Shown: piece by piece, positions 8,134-16,409 of the stretch
How the letters are laid out: each line of letters opens with the position of its first letter
How positions within the stretch are numbered: the stretch's first letter is position 1
Position numbers and translations under genes: made by a program
Origin: a virus
Strand: one strand, 5' to 3'
Virus record (IMG/VR): IMGVR_UViG_3300020109_000024
Span: 1 to 53,813 of that record
DNA: 53,813 bases
The notes under the pieces: model-generated
Told to the model about the DNA's origin: nothing
Seen by the model: the letters and a program-made list of their open reading frames with translations, nothing else
Databases searched by the model: none

Positions 8134-8387
8134 TGGCCGACACGACCCCACAGGATCTTGCGAAGCTGCGCGTGCAACTCGCCAGCCTCGACCGCGCCAT
8201 GGCGAGCGGCGTCCTGACCGTCGAGCAGGCCGACAACGGCGGGCGCACGACCTATCGGAGCTATGTCGAGATGCAGCAAGCGCGTCGCGACCTCGTCGGC
8301 CGCATCAACGCCGCCGACGCGAAGCTGTCTGGCACGCAGCGGCGGCGCACGAACCGCATCTCCCTGATCGGCACCAGCGGGTTCTGA
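8133..8387 (+). CDS. gpW-like head-tail joining protein
   Basis: 84 residues, predicted two helices: TPQDLAKLRVQLASLDRAMASGV, then TYRSYVEMQQARRDLVGRINAADAKL, then a basic C-terminus. Size, fold and position between terminase and portal match lambda gpW, which caps the portal to prepare tail joining. ATG 8133 overlaps the terminase stop in TGATG with GAGGTGG upstream. Confidence 0.75.
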   Translation: MADTTPQDLAKLRVQLASLDRAMASGVLTVEQADNGGRTTYRSYVEMQQARRDLVGRINAADAKLSGTQRRRTNRISLIGTSGF

Positions 8388-8390
8388 TCG

Positions 8391-10004
8391 ATGGCCGGAA
8401 CGTTCCAGACCCGGCTGAGGGTGAAGGGTACGGGCGAGGTCGTCGCACCGATGGCGATGACCGACCTGTCGGGCGGCGCAAGCGCGGTCGAGACGACTCC
8501 CTACGAGGTGGCCGGGGGCACCGGCCGACGCTCGAAATCTTGGCGGGTCGGATCGTGGGGGCCAAACGCCGCGATCACCTATGCGCTCGACGAGCTGCGG
8601 CGGAAATCGCGCGACCTCAGTCGGAAGAACGCCTTCGCCGGGGCGGCCGTCGACAAGCTCGTCGACAACATCATCGGCACCGGGATCGTCCCGCGCTCGA
8701 TCGCTGCCCGCCCGGTCGCGGGCCTGAGCGAGGAGCAGGCGAAGCGGGTCAAGCAGGAGGATGCCGCGTTCCGCGCTGCCCTGCAGGAGCTGTTCCTAGC
8801 CTGGACCGACGAGGCAGATTCGACCGGGGCGCACGATTTCTACGGACTGCAGGCCATCGCGGTGACCGGCATGGTCGAAGGCGGCGAGAGCTTCACCCGC
8901 CTGCGCACCCGGCTCCTGTCCGACGGTCTCACCGTGCCGCTCCAGTTGCAGGTTCTGGAAGGGGACCACTGCGATCATCTGAAGACGGATCAGACCAACC
9001 GCGTCCGTCAGGGCATCCAGTTCAGCGCGATCGGCGCGCGCACCGGCTATTGGCTTCGGCGCGAGCATCCCGGTGATGGCGCCATCACCGGCGCGGGCTT
9101 CGAGGAAACCCTCGTGCCGGCTGGCGACATCTGCCACCTCTACCGAGCACGGCGCCCCGGGCAGGACCGCGGCGAGCCCTGGCTCGCGCGGGCGCTGCGC
9201 ACCCTCTACGACCTCGACCAGTATTTCGACGCCGAGCTGGTGCGGAAGAAGAACGCCGCCCGCCTCGTCGCCTTCATCAAGAAAAGCTTCGACGCGGAGG
9301 GCGAGGGCGAGCCGGGCGGCGGGCCGATGGGCTCCGATCCGGCCGACGACGACGGTGTGGCTGCTATCGAGATGGAGCCCGGCACGGTGCAGGTGCTCGC
9401 CGAGGGCGAAGACGTCGAGATGTGCGAGCCGGCCGATGTCGGCACGAACTTCGAACCCTTCGTGCGCGAGGCCAAGCGCAGCGTCGCCGCGGCGGTGGGG
9501 CTGCTCTACGAGGTGCTGAGCGGCGACTACAGCCAGATGGACGACCGCACGCTGCGCGCGGCGCTCAACGACTTCCGCCGCTCCGTCGAGCGATGGCAGC
9601 ACCACCTCGTCGTGTTCCAGCTTTGCCGGCCGATCTGGCGCCGCTGGATCGACCTCGCCCTGCTCTCCGGCGCGCTGAAATTGCCGGCCGGCATGACCCG
9701 GCAGCAGGCTTATGCGGTCGAGTGGGTGCCGCAGGCGTGGTCCTACATCCACCCGGTGCAGGACGTCGAAGGCAAGATGAAGGAGGTCCAGGCGGGCTTC
9801 TCGACGCGCACCCGCGTCGTCGCCCGGGCCGGCTACGACGTCGAGCAGGTCGATGCCGAGAACGCGGCCGACAACGCCCGGGCCGACGACCTCAAGCTCT
9901 CCTACACCTCGGACGGGCGCAAGGCCGAGAAAGCGCCGGCCGCCGCCGCGCCCGCGCAACCCGACGACCCGCCCCGGCCCAACGATCCGAAGGAGCCGCA
10001 ATGA
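8391..10004 (+). CDS. Portal protein (lambda gpB family)
   Basis: 537 residues. The portal forms the dodecameric DNA channel at one capsid vertex. Typical lambda-portal features are LSRKNAFAGAAVDKLVDNIIGTGI near residue 80, GEPWLARAL..LYDLDQYFDAELVRKKNAA around 260, and FVREAKRSVAAAVGLLYEVLSGDYSQMDDRTLRAALNDF (written here across two conserved blocks) near 360. The C-terminal 40 residues are Ala/Pro-rich and probably disordered. Start ATG 8391 is 3 bases after the gpW-like stop; the end overlaps the protease start (ATGA). Confidence 0.92.
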   Translation: MAGTFQTRLRVKGTGEVVAPMAMTDLSGGASAVETTPYEVAGGTGRRSKSWRVGSWGPNAAITYALDELRRKSRDLSRKNAFAGAAVDKLVDNIIGTGIVPRSIAARPVAGLSEEQAKRVKQEDAAFRAALQELFLAWTDEADSTGAHDFYGLQAIAVTGMVEGGESFTRLRTRLLSDGLTVPLQLQVLEGDHCDHLKTDQTNRVRQGIQFSAIGARTGYWLRREHPGDGAITGAGFEETLVPAGDICHLYRARRPGQDRGEPWLARALRTLYDLDQYFDAELVRKKNAARLVAFIKKSFDAEGEGEPGGGPMGSDPADDDGVAAIEMEPGTVQVLAEGEDVEMCEPADVGTNFEPFVREAKRSVAAAVGLLYEVLSGDYSQMDDRTLRAALNDFRRSVERWQHHLVVFQLCRPIWRRWIDLALLSGALKLPAGMTRQQAYAVEWVPQAWSYIHPVQDVEGKMKEVQAGFSTRTRVVARAGYDVEQVDAENAADNARADDLKLSYTSDGRKAEKAPAAAAPAQPDDPPRPNDPKEPQ

Positions 10005-10903
10005 CGAGCGCGCTGCGCGCCCTGACGGCCGAGCCGTGGGCGATCCGTCCCGACTACCTGCACTTCATGGCCTCGCTCGCGAGCCTCGACCGCGACGGGC
10101 GCGCCGATCGCCGCTCCGCCGAGGGTGAGGACTGGTTCCGGCTCGACCTCGCCGCCGCGGCCGGCCCGACCGCGCAGCGGCTTGAGGGCGCGCGCTACGC
10201 CATGCTCACCCGCGAGGGCGTGGCGATCATCCCGGTGGTTGGCCCGATCTTCCCGCGGGCCAACCTCATGACCGAGATGTCCGGTACGGGCACCTCGGCG
10301 GCGATGCTGTCGCGCGATCTCCTGCTGGCCCGGGACAGCGCCGACGTCGGCGCGGTGCTGCTGATGGTGGATTCGCCCGGCGGCTCGCCGACCGGCATCA
10401 ACGCGCTCGCCGACCAGATCTACGCCATGCGCGGGCGCAAGCGCGTCCTGGCGCACGTCACCGGCACCTGCGCCTCCGCCGCCTACTGGCTCGCCTCGGC
10501 CGCGGGCGAACTCGCCGTCGAGAAGACCGGCATCGTCGGCTCGATCGGCGTGGTGGCGGCGGTGCCGAAGCAGGTCGAGCCGGACGCCTCCGGCACGCTG
10601 TCGATCGAGATCGTCTCGTCGAGCGCGCCGAACAAGCGGCCCGACCCGCAGACCGATGAGGGCGCGGCCGAGATCCGGACCCTCCTCGACGCGATTGAGA
10701 CGCAGTTCATCGCCGACGTCGCCCGCGGCCGGAAGACGACCCCGGCCCGCGTGCAGAACGACTTCGGCCGCGGCGGCGTGAAGGTCGGGGCCGATGCGGT
10801 CGCCGCCGGCATGGCCGACCGCGTCCAGACCTACGAGCGCAGCCTCATCGACCTGACCCGCACCGCCTCGGCCGAGCGCCGGGCCCGTGCGGCGCGGGGC
10901 TGA
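10001..10903 (+). CDS. S49-family head maturation protease (lambda gpC-like)
   Basis: 300 residues with the SppA/S49 fold: AVLLMVDSPGGSPTG, then GTCASAAYWLASAA containing the nucleophile Ser159, then TGIVGSIGVVAAV. In lambda, gpC processes portal and scaffold in the prohead. The frame is open far upstream, but ATG 10001 gives the usual N-terminus and a 4-base ATGA overlap with the portal gene. Unlike lambda C, whose C-terminus embeds the Nu3 scaffold, this protein stops soon after the protease domain; the next gene appears to supply the scaffold. Confidence 0.9.
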   Translation: MTSALRALTAEPWAIRPDYLHFMASLASLDRDGRADRRSAEGEDWFRLDLAAAAGPTAQRLEGARYAMLTREGVAIIPVVGPIFPRANLMTEMSGTGTSAAMLSRDLLLARDSADVGAVLLMVDSPGGSPTGINALADQIYAMRGRKRVLAHVTGTCASAAYWLASAAGELAVEKTGIVGSIGVVAAVPKQVEPDASGTLSIEIVSSSAPNKRPDPQTDEGAAEIRTLLDAIETQFIADVARGRKTTPARVQNDFGRGGVKVGADAVAAGMADRVQTYERSLIDLTRTASAERRARAARG

Positions 10904-10970
10904 CGCCAAACCGATCCGGCCACCGAGCCGGTAACCCGGCGCTCCGCGCCATTCACCGAAGGACGACACC

Positions 10971-11555
10971 ATGGCCGCCGATCTGGCAGCCCTTCGCCGT
11001 GATCGCGCGAAGGCCTCCGCCCGCATGTCCGAACTGGTCGCCGCCGCGCGCGGCCGTTCGATGACCGACGACGAATCCCGCGACTTCGAGGCCGCGTCCG
11101 CCGAGGTCACCCGCCTCGACGGCGAGATCTCGGCCGGCGAGGGCAAGAACACCGTGGACGCCAGCACCACGATCTCCCGCGCCGATGCCGGCGAGATCGC
11201 CCGGCTCTGCGCCGATGGCGGCGTGCCCGGCATGACCGCCACGCTGCTCACCGAGGGCGTGTCCGTCGAGGATGCCAAGAAGCGCATCGCGGCGGCCGGC
11301 GAGGCCAAGAACCTCGTGGCGCTCGCCCGCGCCAAGGATCCGAGCATCCCCGAGGATCTGGCCGCGTCGATGCTCGCCGAGGGCAAGACCGTCGAGCAGA
11401 TCCGCACGGCGCTCTTCGACAAGCTCGTGGCGGCCGAGGACAAGACCTCGATCTCCAGCCACGTCCCCGCGCCGCAGGGCAATGCCGGCGCTCCCGCAGC
11501 CAGGGCCAGCATGGAGCGCGAGATCGCGCGGGCCGGCCTCAAGAAGGAGGCCTGA
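10971..11555 (+). CDS. Putative scaffold / capsid assembly protein
   Basis: 194 residues, almost entirely helical, Ala/Glu/Lys-rich, without cysteines. The first 50 (LRRDRAKASARMSELVAAAR, then DFEAASAEVTRLDGEI) resemble the delta scaffolding domain of HK97-type capsid proteins. Its place between protease and decoration genes is that of Nu3. I infer a scaffold that is degraded during maturation. GAAGGA is upstream of ATG 10971. Bases 10904-10970 hold nothing else. Confidence 0.6.
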   Translation: MAADLAALRRDRAKASARMSELVAAARGRSMTDDESRDFEAASAEVTRLDGEISAGEGKNTVDASTTISRADAGEIARLCADGGVPGMTATLLTEGVSVEDAKKRIAAAGEAKNLVALARAKDPSIPEDLAASMLAEGKTVEQIRTALFDKLVAAEDKTSISSHVPAPQGNAGAPAARASMEREIARAGLKKEA

Positions 11556-11558
11556 TCC

Positions 11559-11933
11559 ATGGCCCTGCTCGAAACCGCCATCGTCGCCTCGGACTGGCTC
11601 AAGGCCGAGGCCGACGCCTACGCCTCGCGGGATACCGCGATCATCGCCACCGGCTCCGGCAAGCTCGTCTCCGGCACCGTGCTGGCAAAGGTCGGGGCGA
11701 AGTACGTTCCGGCTGCCGCCAGCGGCTCGGATGGCTCGCAGACCGCCGTCGCGGTCCTCGTCTTCCCCGTCGACGCGACCAGCGCCGACGCCAAGGCGGT
11801 CATCGTCTCGCGACGCGCCACCGTCAGCCACGCCGGCCTCACCTACGGGGCCTCCATCAACGATGCGACGAAGCGCGCGGCGGCCAACGGCCAGCTTGCC
11901 GCGGCGGGCATCATCGTCCGCCAGGGAGCTTAA
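11559..11933 (+). CDS. Head decoration protein (gpD-like)
   Basis: 124 residues, beta-rich, matching the lambda gpD family: an N-terminal ASDWLKAEADAYASRDTAII segment, SGTVLAKVGAKYVP, and a C-terminal YGASINDATKRAAANGQLAAAGIIVRQGA. Decoration trimers stabilise the expanded capsid. It starts 3 bases after the putative scaffold and ends 3 bases before the major capsid gene. Confidence 0.88.
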   Translation: MALLETAIVASDWLKAEADAYASRDTAIIATGSGKLVSGTVLAKVGAKYVPAAASGSDGSQTAVAVLVFPVDATSADAKAVIVSRRATVSHAGLTYGASINDATKRAAANGQLAAAGIIVRQGA

Positions 11934-11936
11934 CCG

Positions 11937-12992
11937 ATGGTCGCGACCATTCTCGACATCTTCAGCCAGGATGCGTTCAGCGCCGCGTCGCTGACCGGCA
12001 CCATCACCATCGTGCCGAACAGCTACGGCCGCATCAACGCGCTCGGGCTGTTCCGGCCCGAGCCGATCCCCACCACCAACGTGACCGTCATCATCGAGGA
12101 CGGCGTGCTGAACCTGCTGCCGACCCGCCCCCGCGGCGGCCCGGCCTCGCTCGGCACCCGCGGGCGGCAGAAGCCGAAGGGCTTCGTCGTGCCGCACATC
12201 CCGCACGAGGACAGCGTGCTGGCGAGCGACGTCCAGAACATGCTCGCGCTCAGCCCGCAGGGCTCGGCCGGCCTGGAAACGGTGCTGGGCTTCCTCAACC
12301 GCAAGCTCATCACCATGCGGCGCAAGCACGCCATCACCCTGGAAAACCTCCGCATGGGGGCACTCAAGGGTATCGTGCGCGACTACGACGGCTCGCCGAT
12401 CGTGAACTACTTCACCGAGTTCGGCGTGACCGAGAAGGTGATCGACTTCGCGCTCGGCACCAGCAACACCGACGTGCTCGGCAAGTGTCAGGACGTGACC
12501 GGGCACATGGAGGACAACCTCCTCGGCGAGACCATGACGGGCGTGCACGCGCTGTGCTCCCCCGAGTGGTTCCGCAAGTTCACCACGCACGCGTCGGTGA
12601 AGGAGGCCTTCAAGTACTACCAGTCCGGCCCGCAGATCCTACGCGAGGACGTCCGCAAGGGCTTCACCTTCGGCGGCATCACCTTCGAGGAATACCGGGG
12701 CGCCGCCTCGTACCTGCAGGAAGACGGCACCCGCACCGCGCCGGAACGGTTCATCCCGGCCGGCGAGGCGCGGTTCTTCCCGCTCGGCACCTCCGACACC
12801 TTCGTCAACTACTGGTCGCCCCCGGACTTCTGGTCCGAGGTCAACCAGGCGCCCGACGTCGGCAGCGCCGAGGTGTTCGTGGCCCCGCTCGAACCGAAGC
12901 GCTTCGGCAAGGGCATGGACATCCACACCGAGTCGAACCCGCTTCCGCTGGTGAAGCGCCCGGTCCTGCTGGTCCGCGGCACCACGAACTGA
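11937..12992 (+). CDS. Major capsid protein (lambda gpE family)
   Basis: 351 residues, the usual size for gpE-type capsid proteins. Recognisable stretches are the N-terminal ILDIFSQDAFSAASLTGTI, RPRGGP.SL...GRQKPKGFVVPHIPHEDSVLASDVQ, LNRKLITMRRKHAITLENLRMGALKGIV, and the C-terminal FVNYWSPPDFWSEVNQAP..EVFVAPLEPKRFGKGMDIHTESNPLPLVKRP. A strong hairpin follows the stop. Confidence 0.95.
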   Translation: MVATILDIFSQDAFSAASLTGTITIVPNSYGRINALGLFRPEPIPTTNVTVIIEDGVLNLLPTRPRGGPASLGTRGRQKPKGFVVPHIPHEDSVLASDVQNMLALSPQGSAGLETVLGFLNRKLITMRRKHAITLENLRMGALKGIVRDYDGSPIVNYFTEFGVTEKVIDFALGTSNTDVLGKCQDVTGHMEDNLLGETMTGVHALCSPEWFRKFTTHASVKEAFKYYQSGPQILREDVRKGFTFGGITFEEYRGAASYLQEDGTRTAPERFIPAGEARFFPLGTSDTFVNYWSPPDFWSEVNQAPDVGSAEVFVAPLEPKRFGKGMDIHTESNPLPLVKRPVLLVRGTTN

Positions 12993-12994
12993 TC

Positions 12995-13027
12995 GAGCCC
13001 GCCCGCCGGCATCCCGCTGGCGGGCTC
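12995..13027 (+). terminator. Hairpin after the major capsid gene
   Basis: GAGCCCGCC (12995-13003) and GGCGGGCTC (13019-13027) form a 9-bp all but G/C stem. There is no T-run, so it is more likely an attenuator or an mRNA 3'-stabiliser that raises capsid mRNA than a full terminator. The late antiterminator, if the NusG-like protein is one, could read through it. Confidence 0.5.
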
Positions 13028-13079
13028 ACCCGTCACATGAGCGCCCGCGCCGCGGGCCGCAGCATCAGGGAGCAGCGCC

Positions 13080-13352
13080 ATGCGACTGCGCGAGAAGGGG
13101 AAGAAGACCGGCCCGGTCATCACCATGGGCTGGGACGAGGCGCAGGCCGCGCTTCGCGCCGGCACGCATGAGGTCGCGGATGCCGGCGGTTCCGGGTCCG
13201 AGAAGCCGGCCGAGGAGCAGGGCGACAAGCCCGACGACGACCTCGACGACAAGACCAAGGCCGAACTCGAAGCGCTCGCCAAGGAGCGCGGTGTCGACAT
13301 CGGCGAGGCCAAGACCAAGGCCGACATCATCAAGGCGCTGCGCGCGGCCTGA
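13080..13352 (+). CDS. Small head protein with C-terminal HeH/SAP-like motif
   Basis: 90 residues. An N-terminal basic segment (MRLREKGKKTGPVITMGWDE), an acidic linker, and a C-terminal DKTKAELEALAKERGVDI..AKTKADIIKAL that resembles the helix-extended-helix motif of HeH/LEM/SAP domains, often nucleic-acid binding. It occupies the place of lambda FI between capsid and connector genes. GGGAGC lies upstream of ATG 13080; it overlaps the next gene in TGATG. Confidence 0.6.
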   Translation: MRLREKGKKTGPVITMGWDEAQAALRAGTHEVADAGGSGSEKPAEEQGDKPDDDLDDKTKAELEALAKERGVDIGEAKTKADIIKALRAA

Positions 13353-13711
13353 TGAGCGCCTTCGCGATGGCGCTTGACGCCACGTTCGAGGATCCGAACC
13401 ACGGCGCGGACGCCATCTGGCGTTCGGGCGGCACCGGTCCCGGTCTGCCCGTTCGCATCCTGCGCCTGTCGCCCGAGGCCATCGTCGGCCTCGGCGATCA
13501 GCGCTACGACCTCGACGCCATGCTGATCTCGGTGCGGCTTTCCGAGGTGTCCTTCCCGACCGTCGGCGATCAGGTCGACATCCTCGACGAGACGGGCTCG
13601 CTCGCCGAGACCGTCGAGGTGACGAGCCTCGCCCGCATCGACATGCGCCGGCTGGTGCGTACCTGCGGGGTCTCGCCGCTCGCCCCCGACGATCCGGACG
13701 ACGGGCCGTGA
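13352..13711 (+). CDS. Head-tail connector protein (FII-like)
   Basis: 119 residues, beta-rich, with VRILRLSPEAIVGLGDQRYDLDAMLISVRLSEV and PTVGDQVDI, resembling the small attachment/head-completion proteins that sit where lambda FII does. It would seal the portal-proximal end of the head and accept the tail. It overlaps its neighbours (TGATG upstream, GTGA downstream). The family is inferred from pattern and position. Confidence 0.55.
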   Translation: MSAFAMALDATFEDPNHGADAIWRSGGTGPGLPVRILRLSPEAIVGLGDQRYDLDAMLISVRLSEVSFPTVGDQVDILDETGSLAETVEVTSLARIDMRRLVRTCGVSPLAPDDPDDGP

Positions 13712-14376
13712 GGTTCAAGACCACTGCCGCCGATCCGCGCGCGGCGCTGAAGGGCAGCGAGGAGCAGATCGCGCGCTCGGTCACCGCCGGCATGCGCGAA
13801 ATCACCGACGGCCTGAAGGAGGATCTGCGCGCCGACGTGCGCGAATCCGGCCTCGGCCAACGCCTCGCCAACACGTGGCGCGGCCAGACCTTTCCGCGGA
13901 CGGGCGAGAGCACCGAGGCTGCGGCTTACGTCTCCAGCAACGCCCCGAAGCTGATCGACGCCTTCGACCGCGGCGTCACCATCACCGCCCGCAACCGCCG
14001 CTTCCTGGCGATCCCGACCCCCGAGGCGGGCGTGCGGCAGATCTCGAAGCGCCGCTCCAAGGGCTCGACCGGCAACACGCTGACACCCGCCGCATGGGAG
14101 CGCGAGACCGGCGTGAAGCTGCGGTTCGTCCCGAGCAAGAACGGCGGCGGCGTGCTTGTGGCGGACGCGTTCTACCGGCGGCAGCCCGCCCGCTACCAGG
14201 GCCGGAAATCCTTCCGCCCGATCAAGGAGGCGGGGCCGGACAAGGGCCGGTCCTTCGTCGTGATCTTCGTGCTGGTCCGGCAGGTGAAGCTCCGGAAGCG
14301 GCTCGACATTGAGGCGACCGCCAAGCGCTGGGCCGACCGCGTGCCGGGCGCCATCGCGGCGCATTGGGAGGCCTGA
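13708..14376 (+). CDS. DUF6441-like head-tail protein
   Basis: 222 residues starting at GTG 13708 (GTGA overlap). It begins with the basic, helical RAALKGSEEQIARSVTAGMREITDGLKEDLRADV and then has alternating beta segments (RFLAIPTPEAGV, KLRFVPSKNGGGVLVADAF, FVVIFVLVRQVKLRKRLDIEA). This matches DUF6441 proteins found in the connector-tail region of alphaproteobacterial phages, whose role is probably that of lambda gpZ (tail completion). Confidence 0.65.
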   Translation: MRFKTTAADPRAALKGSEEQIARSVTAGMREITDGLKEDLRADVRESGLGQRLANTWRGQTFPRTGESTEAAAYVSSNAPKLIDAFDRGVTITARNRRFLAIPTPEAGVRQISKRRSKGSTGNTLTPAAWERETGVKLRFVPSKNGGGVLVADAFYRRQPARYQGRKSFRPIKEAGPDKGRSFVVIFVLVRQVKLRKRLDIEATAKRWADRVPGAIAAHWEA

Positions 14377-14810
14377 TGCCGAGCAAGCGCGAGCAGGTGA
14401 TCCAGGCGGTGGTCGATCTCGTGAAGGCGGCCCTGCCGAAGGCGACGCACTACCGCAACGAGGAAAAGCCGCAGACCATCCCGACGGGCGGCCAGATCAA
14501 CATCGAGGACGGCGACCCGGGGGAGCCCGAGGTGACGCTGAACCCGACCACGTGGATCTACGAGCACCAGATCCCGGTCGACGTCGCCGCGAACAAGAGC
14601 CGGACGCAGACCGCCGAGGCCCGCCTCGACACCATGATGCAGGCGATCGGCACCGCCGTCGCGGCTGACCGCACGCTCGGCGGGCTCTGCGACTACCTGA
14701 TGGTCACCGCTGCCCAGACCGAGGGCCTGACCTCCGAGGGCGCGCCGACCTCGCGCTACGGGCTCATCACCATCGTGGCCGTCTACGGCACGACCGATCC
14801 CCTGAACTGA
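14376..14810 (+). CDS. Tail terminator-like protein (gpU position)
   Basis: 144 residues; MPSKREQVIQAVVDLVKAALPKATHYRNEEKP, then a beta region with INIEDGDPGEPEVTLNPTTWIYEHQIPVDV and a final SRYGLITIVAVYG. This layout is typical of small tail-terminator proteins that cap the tail tube. ATG 14376 overlaps the DUF6441 stop (TGATG); an ATG 12 bases upstream in frame is less likely. Confidence 0.6.
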   Translation: MPSKREQVIQAVVDLVKAALPKATHYRNEEKPQTIPTGGQINIEDGDPGEPEVTLNPTTWIYEHQIPVDVAANKSRTQTAEARLDTMMQAIGTAVAADRTLGGLCDYLMVTAAQTEGLTSEGAPTSRYGLITIVAVYGTTDPLN

Positions 14811-14834
14811 ATCACACCGCCAGAGGAGAGACCC

Positions 14835-15776
14835 ATGGGACGCGCGCGCGGCTCGAACGCCATCATGGCGGCTGCATTCGAGGCCACCTACGGAACCCGG
14901 CCAAGCACCGGCTACATGAAGCTGCCCTTCGTCTCGTCGAACCTCGGCGAGGAGCAGGGCCTGATCGGATCCGACCTCCTCGGCTACGGCCGCGAGGCCC
15001 TGCCGCCCTCGCGCGACGTCATCAACAACGACGGCGACGTGGTCGTGCCGCTCGACCTGCGCAACTTCGGGCAGTGGCTCAAGCTGTTCATGGGCGCACC
15101 CGCGACCGCGACCGTGGCCGGCGCGCAGGAGCACGTGTTCTCCTCGGGCGCGGTCAGCCTGCCGTCGATGACGGTCGAAGTCGGCCTGCCGGAAGTGCCG
15201 AGCTACGGGAAGAACTTCGGCGTCCGCGGCAACACGATGCGCGTGCAGATGCAGCGTTCGGGCCTGCTCTCCGCGACGCTCGGACTGATCGCCCAGGGCG
15301 AGGTGAAGGACGCCACGTCGGGCGCCGGCACGCCGACCGAGGCGGCGATCGAGCGGTTCTCGCCGTTCCAGGGGGCGATCACTCGCGCCGGCACTGCCCT
15401 GGCCTCGGTCACCGCGGCCGACTTCACCTACTCGAACCAACTGGAGAAGGTGGAGACGATCCGCGCAGATGGCCGGATCGAGGATGCCGACCCCGGCATG
15501 GTGATGATGTCCGGCTCGATCACCACCCGGTTCGCGAACACGACGCTGCTGGATCAGGCGACCTCAGGCGCGCCGGTCGAACTCACCTTCGGCTGGGTCA
15601 CCGACGAGACGCGCTCGCTCGTGTTCCGGGTGCCGGCGGTCTACCTGCCGCGCGCCAAGACCCCGGTGACGGGGCCGAACGGCGTGCAGGCCACCTTCAA
15701 CTGGCAGGCGGCCAAGGACACGGTCACCGGCAAGACCGTCATCGCCACGCTGCGCAACAACGTGACGAGTTACTAG
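14835..15776 (+). CDS. Major tail tube protein
   Basis: 313 residues, preceded by AGGAGAG. Features fit Phage_tube_2-type tail tube proteins: an N-terminal RGSNAIMAAAFEATYGTRP, LPPSRDVINNDGDVVVPLDLRNFGQWLKL, a Thr/Ala-rich beta region, and the C-terminal TFNWQAAKDTVTGKTVIATLRNNV. It forms the stacked rings of the non-contractile tail. A perfect 11-bp hairpin terminator follows, unusual in the middle of a late operon. Confidence 0.88.
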   Translation: MGRARGSNAIMAAAFEATYGTRPSTGYMKLPFVSSNLGEEQGLIGSDLLGYGREALPPSRDVINNDGDVVVPLDLRNFGQWLKLFMGAPATATVAGAQEHVFSSGAVSLPSMTVEVGLPEVPSYGKNFGVRGNTMRVQMQRSGLLSATLGLIAQGEVKDATSGAGTPTEAAIERFSPFQGAITRAGTALASVTAADFTYSNQLEKVETIRADGRIEDADPGMVMMSGSITTRFANTTLLDQATSGAPVELTFGWVTDETRSLVFRVPAVYLPRAKTPVTGPNGVQATFNWQAAKDTVTGKTVIATLRNNVTSY

Positions 15777-15782
15777 TCGAAG

Positions 15783-15814
15783 CTGTAGGGTGGCCCCTCT
15801 AACCCACCCTACAG
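15783..15814. terminator. Bidirectional terminator between tail tube and lipoprotein genes
   Basis: CTGTAGGGTGG (15783-15793) is perfectly complementary to CCACCCTACAG (15804-15814) with a 10-base loop. It lies between convergent genes, so it can end both the tail-tube message and the lipoprotein message. Confidence 0.75.
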
Positions 15815-15827
15815 AATAATCAAACGG

Positions 15828-16211
15828 TCACGTACAGGTGACCGGCGCTCCACGATTCACGATTTCTTGCCAATTCGGGCCAAGCTCTTCTCTAGCAGAA
15901 AGCGCATTTGCAAATTCAGGGCTTCCTTGCGGGATCATTCGCGCAACAATTCCCTGGTTGAAATTGTTGCTCCAATAGCTAAAACTATCCCCGGATTGAT
16001 CCCCAACAATCACAAAGCGGTCGCCTCCTCGCTTTATGACTTCGACAGAAGTAATTTTATAGGCAAGTTGCCTAGCTCCCGTCGCCCCGCAGGCCGGAGC
16101 TGCATACGTAGAAACTTTGAAAGTGTCCCTAGCCATTGGCTGGATATTAGATGTGGCGCATCCCCCGAGCGCGCCGCACAACGCCATCCCTACGACGTAT
16201 CGAATCAACAT
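15828..16211 (-). CDS. Moron-like lipoprotein
   Basis: 127 residues read against the late operon. A signal peptide MLIRYVVGMALCGALGGC ends in a lipobox with the acylated Cys at 18, so the mature protein would be membrane anchored. The rest has YAAPACGATGARQLAYKITSVEVIKRGGDRFVIVGDQ, a pattern shared with small chromosomal lipoproteins and envelope proteins, and a second Cys near the C-terminus. Start 16211 is chosen for GGGGAGG 5-6 bases upstream; a longer start at 16238 would spoil the signal peptide. Isolation, its own terminator and lower GC suggest a lysogenic-conversion gene, for example superinfection exclusion; that function is inference. Confidence 0.75.
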   Translation of the reverse strand: MLIRYVVGMALCGALGGCATSNIQPMARDTFKVSTYAAPACGATGARQLAYKITSVEVIKRGGDRFVIVGDQSGDSFSYWSNNFNQGIVARMIPQGSPEFANALSAREELGPNWQEIVNRGAPVTCT

Positions 16212-16336
16212 TGCATCCTCCCCAACGGACAGATGCATAGGGCGCGCGATTGAGCGTTGCTATTGCTTCTATACAACAGACAGTTTCTTTCAGAGCGACA
16301 ATAAGACAGGCAATGATCGGTTGAATATATCAAATA

Positions 16337-16363
16337 TTGACGCAAAGATATTTGCCATAATAC
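16337..16363 (+). promoter_or_regulatory. Candidate promoter restarting tail-gene transcription
   Basis: TTGACG (16337-16342), 15 bases, then TAATAC (16358-16363), in a 170-base AT-rich gap (16240-16409). It could restore transcription of the downstream tail genes beyond the terminator at 15783-15814. The rest of the gap shows no gene; the lipoprotein's own promoter must also lie here but I cannot pick one. Confidence 0.4.
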
Positions 16364-16409
16364 TGGCTATTGGCGCGCCTCACTCACTAGACAATCATCA
16401 GGAGCAATC

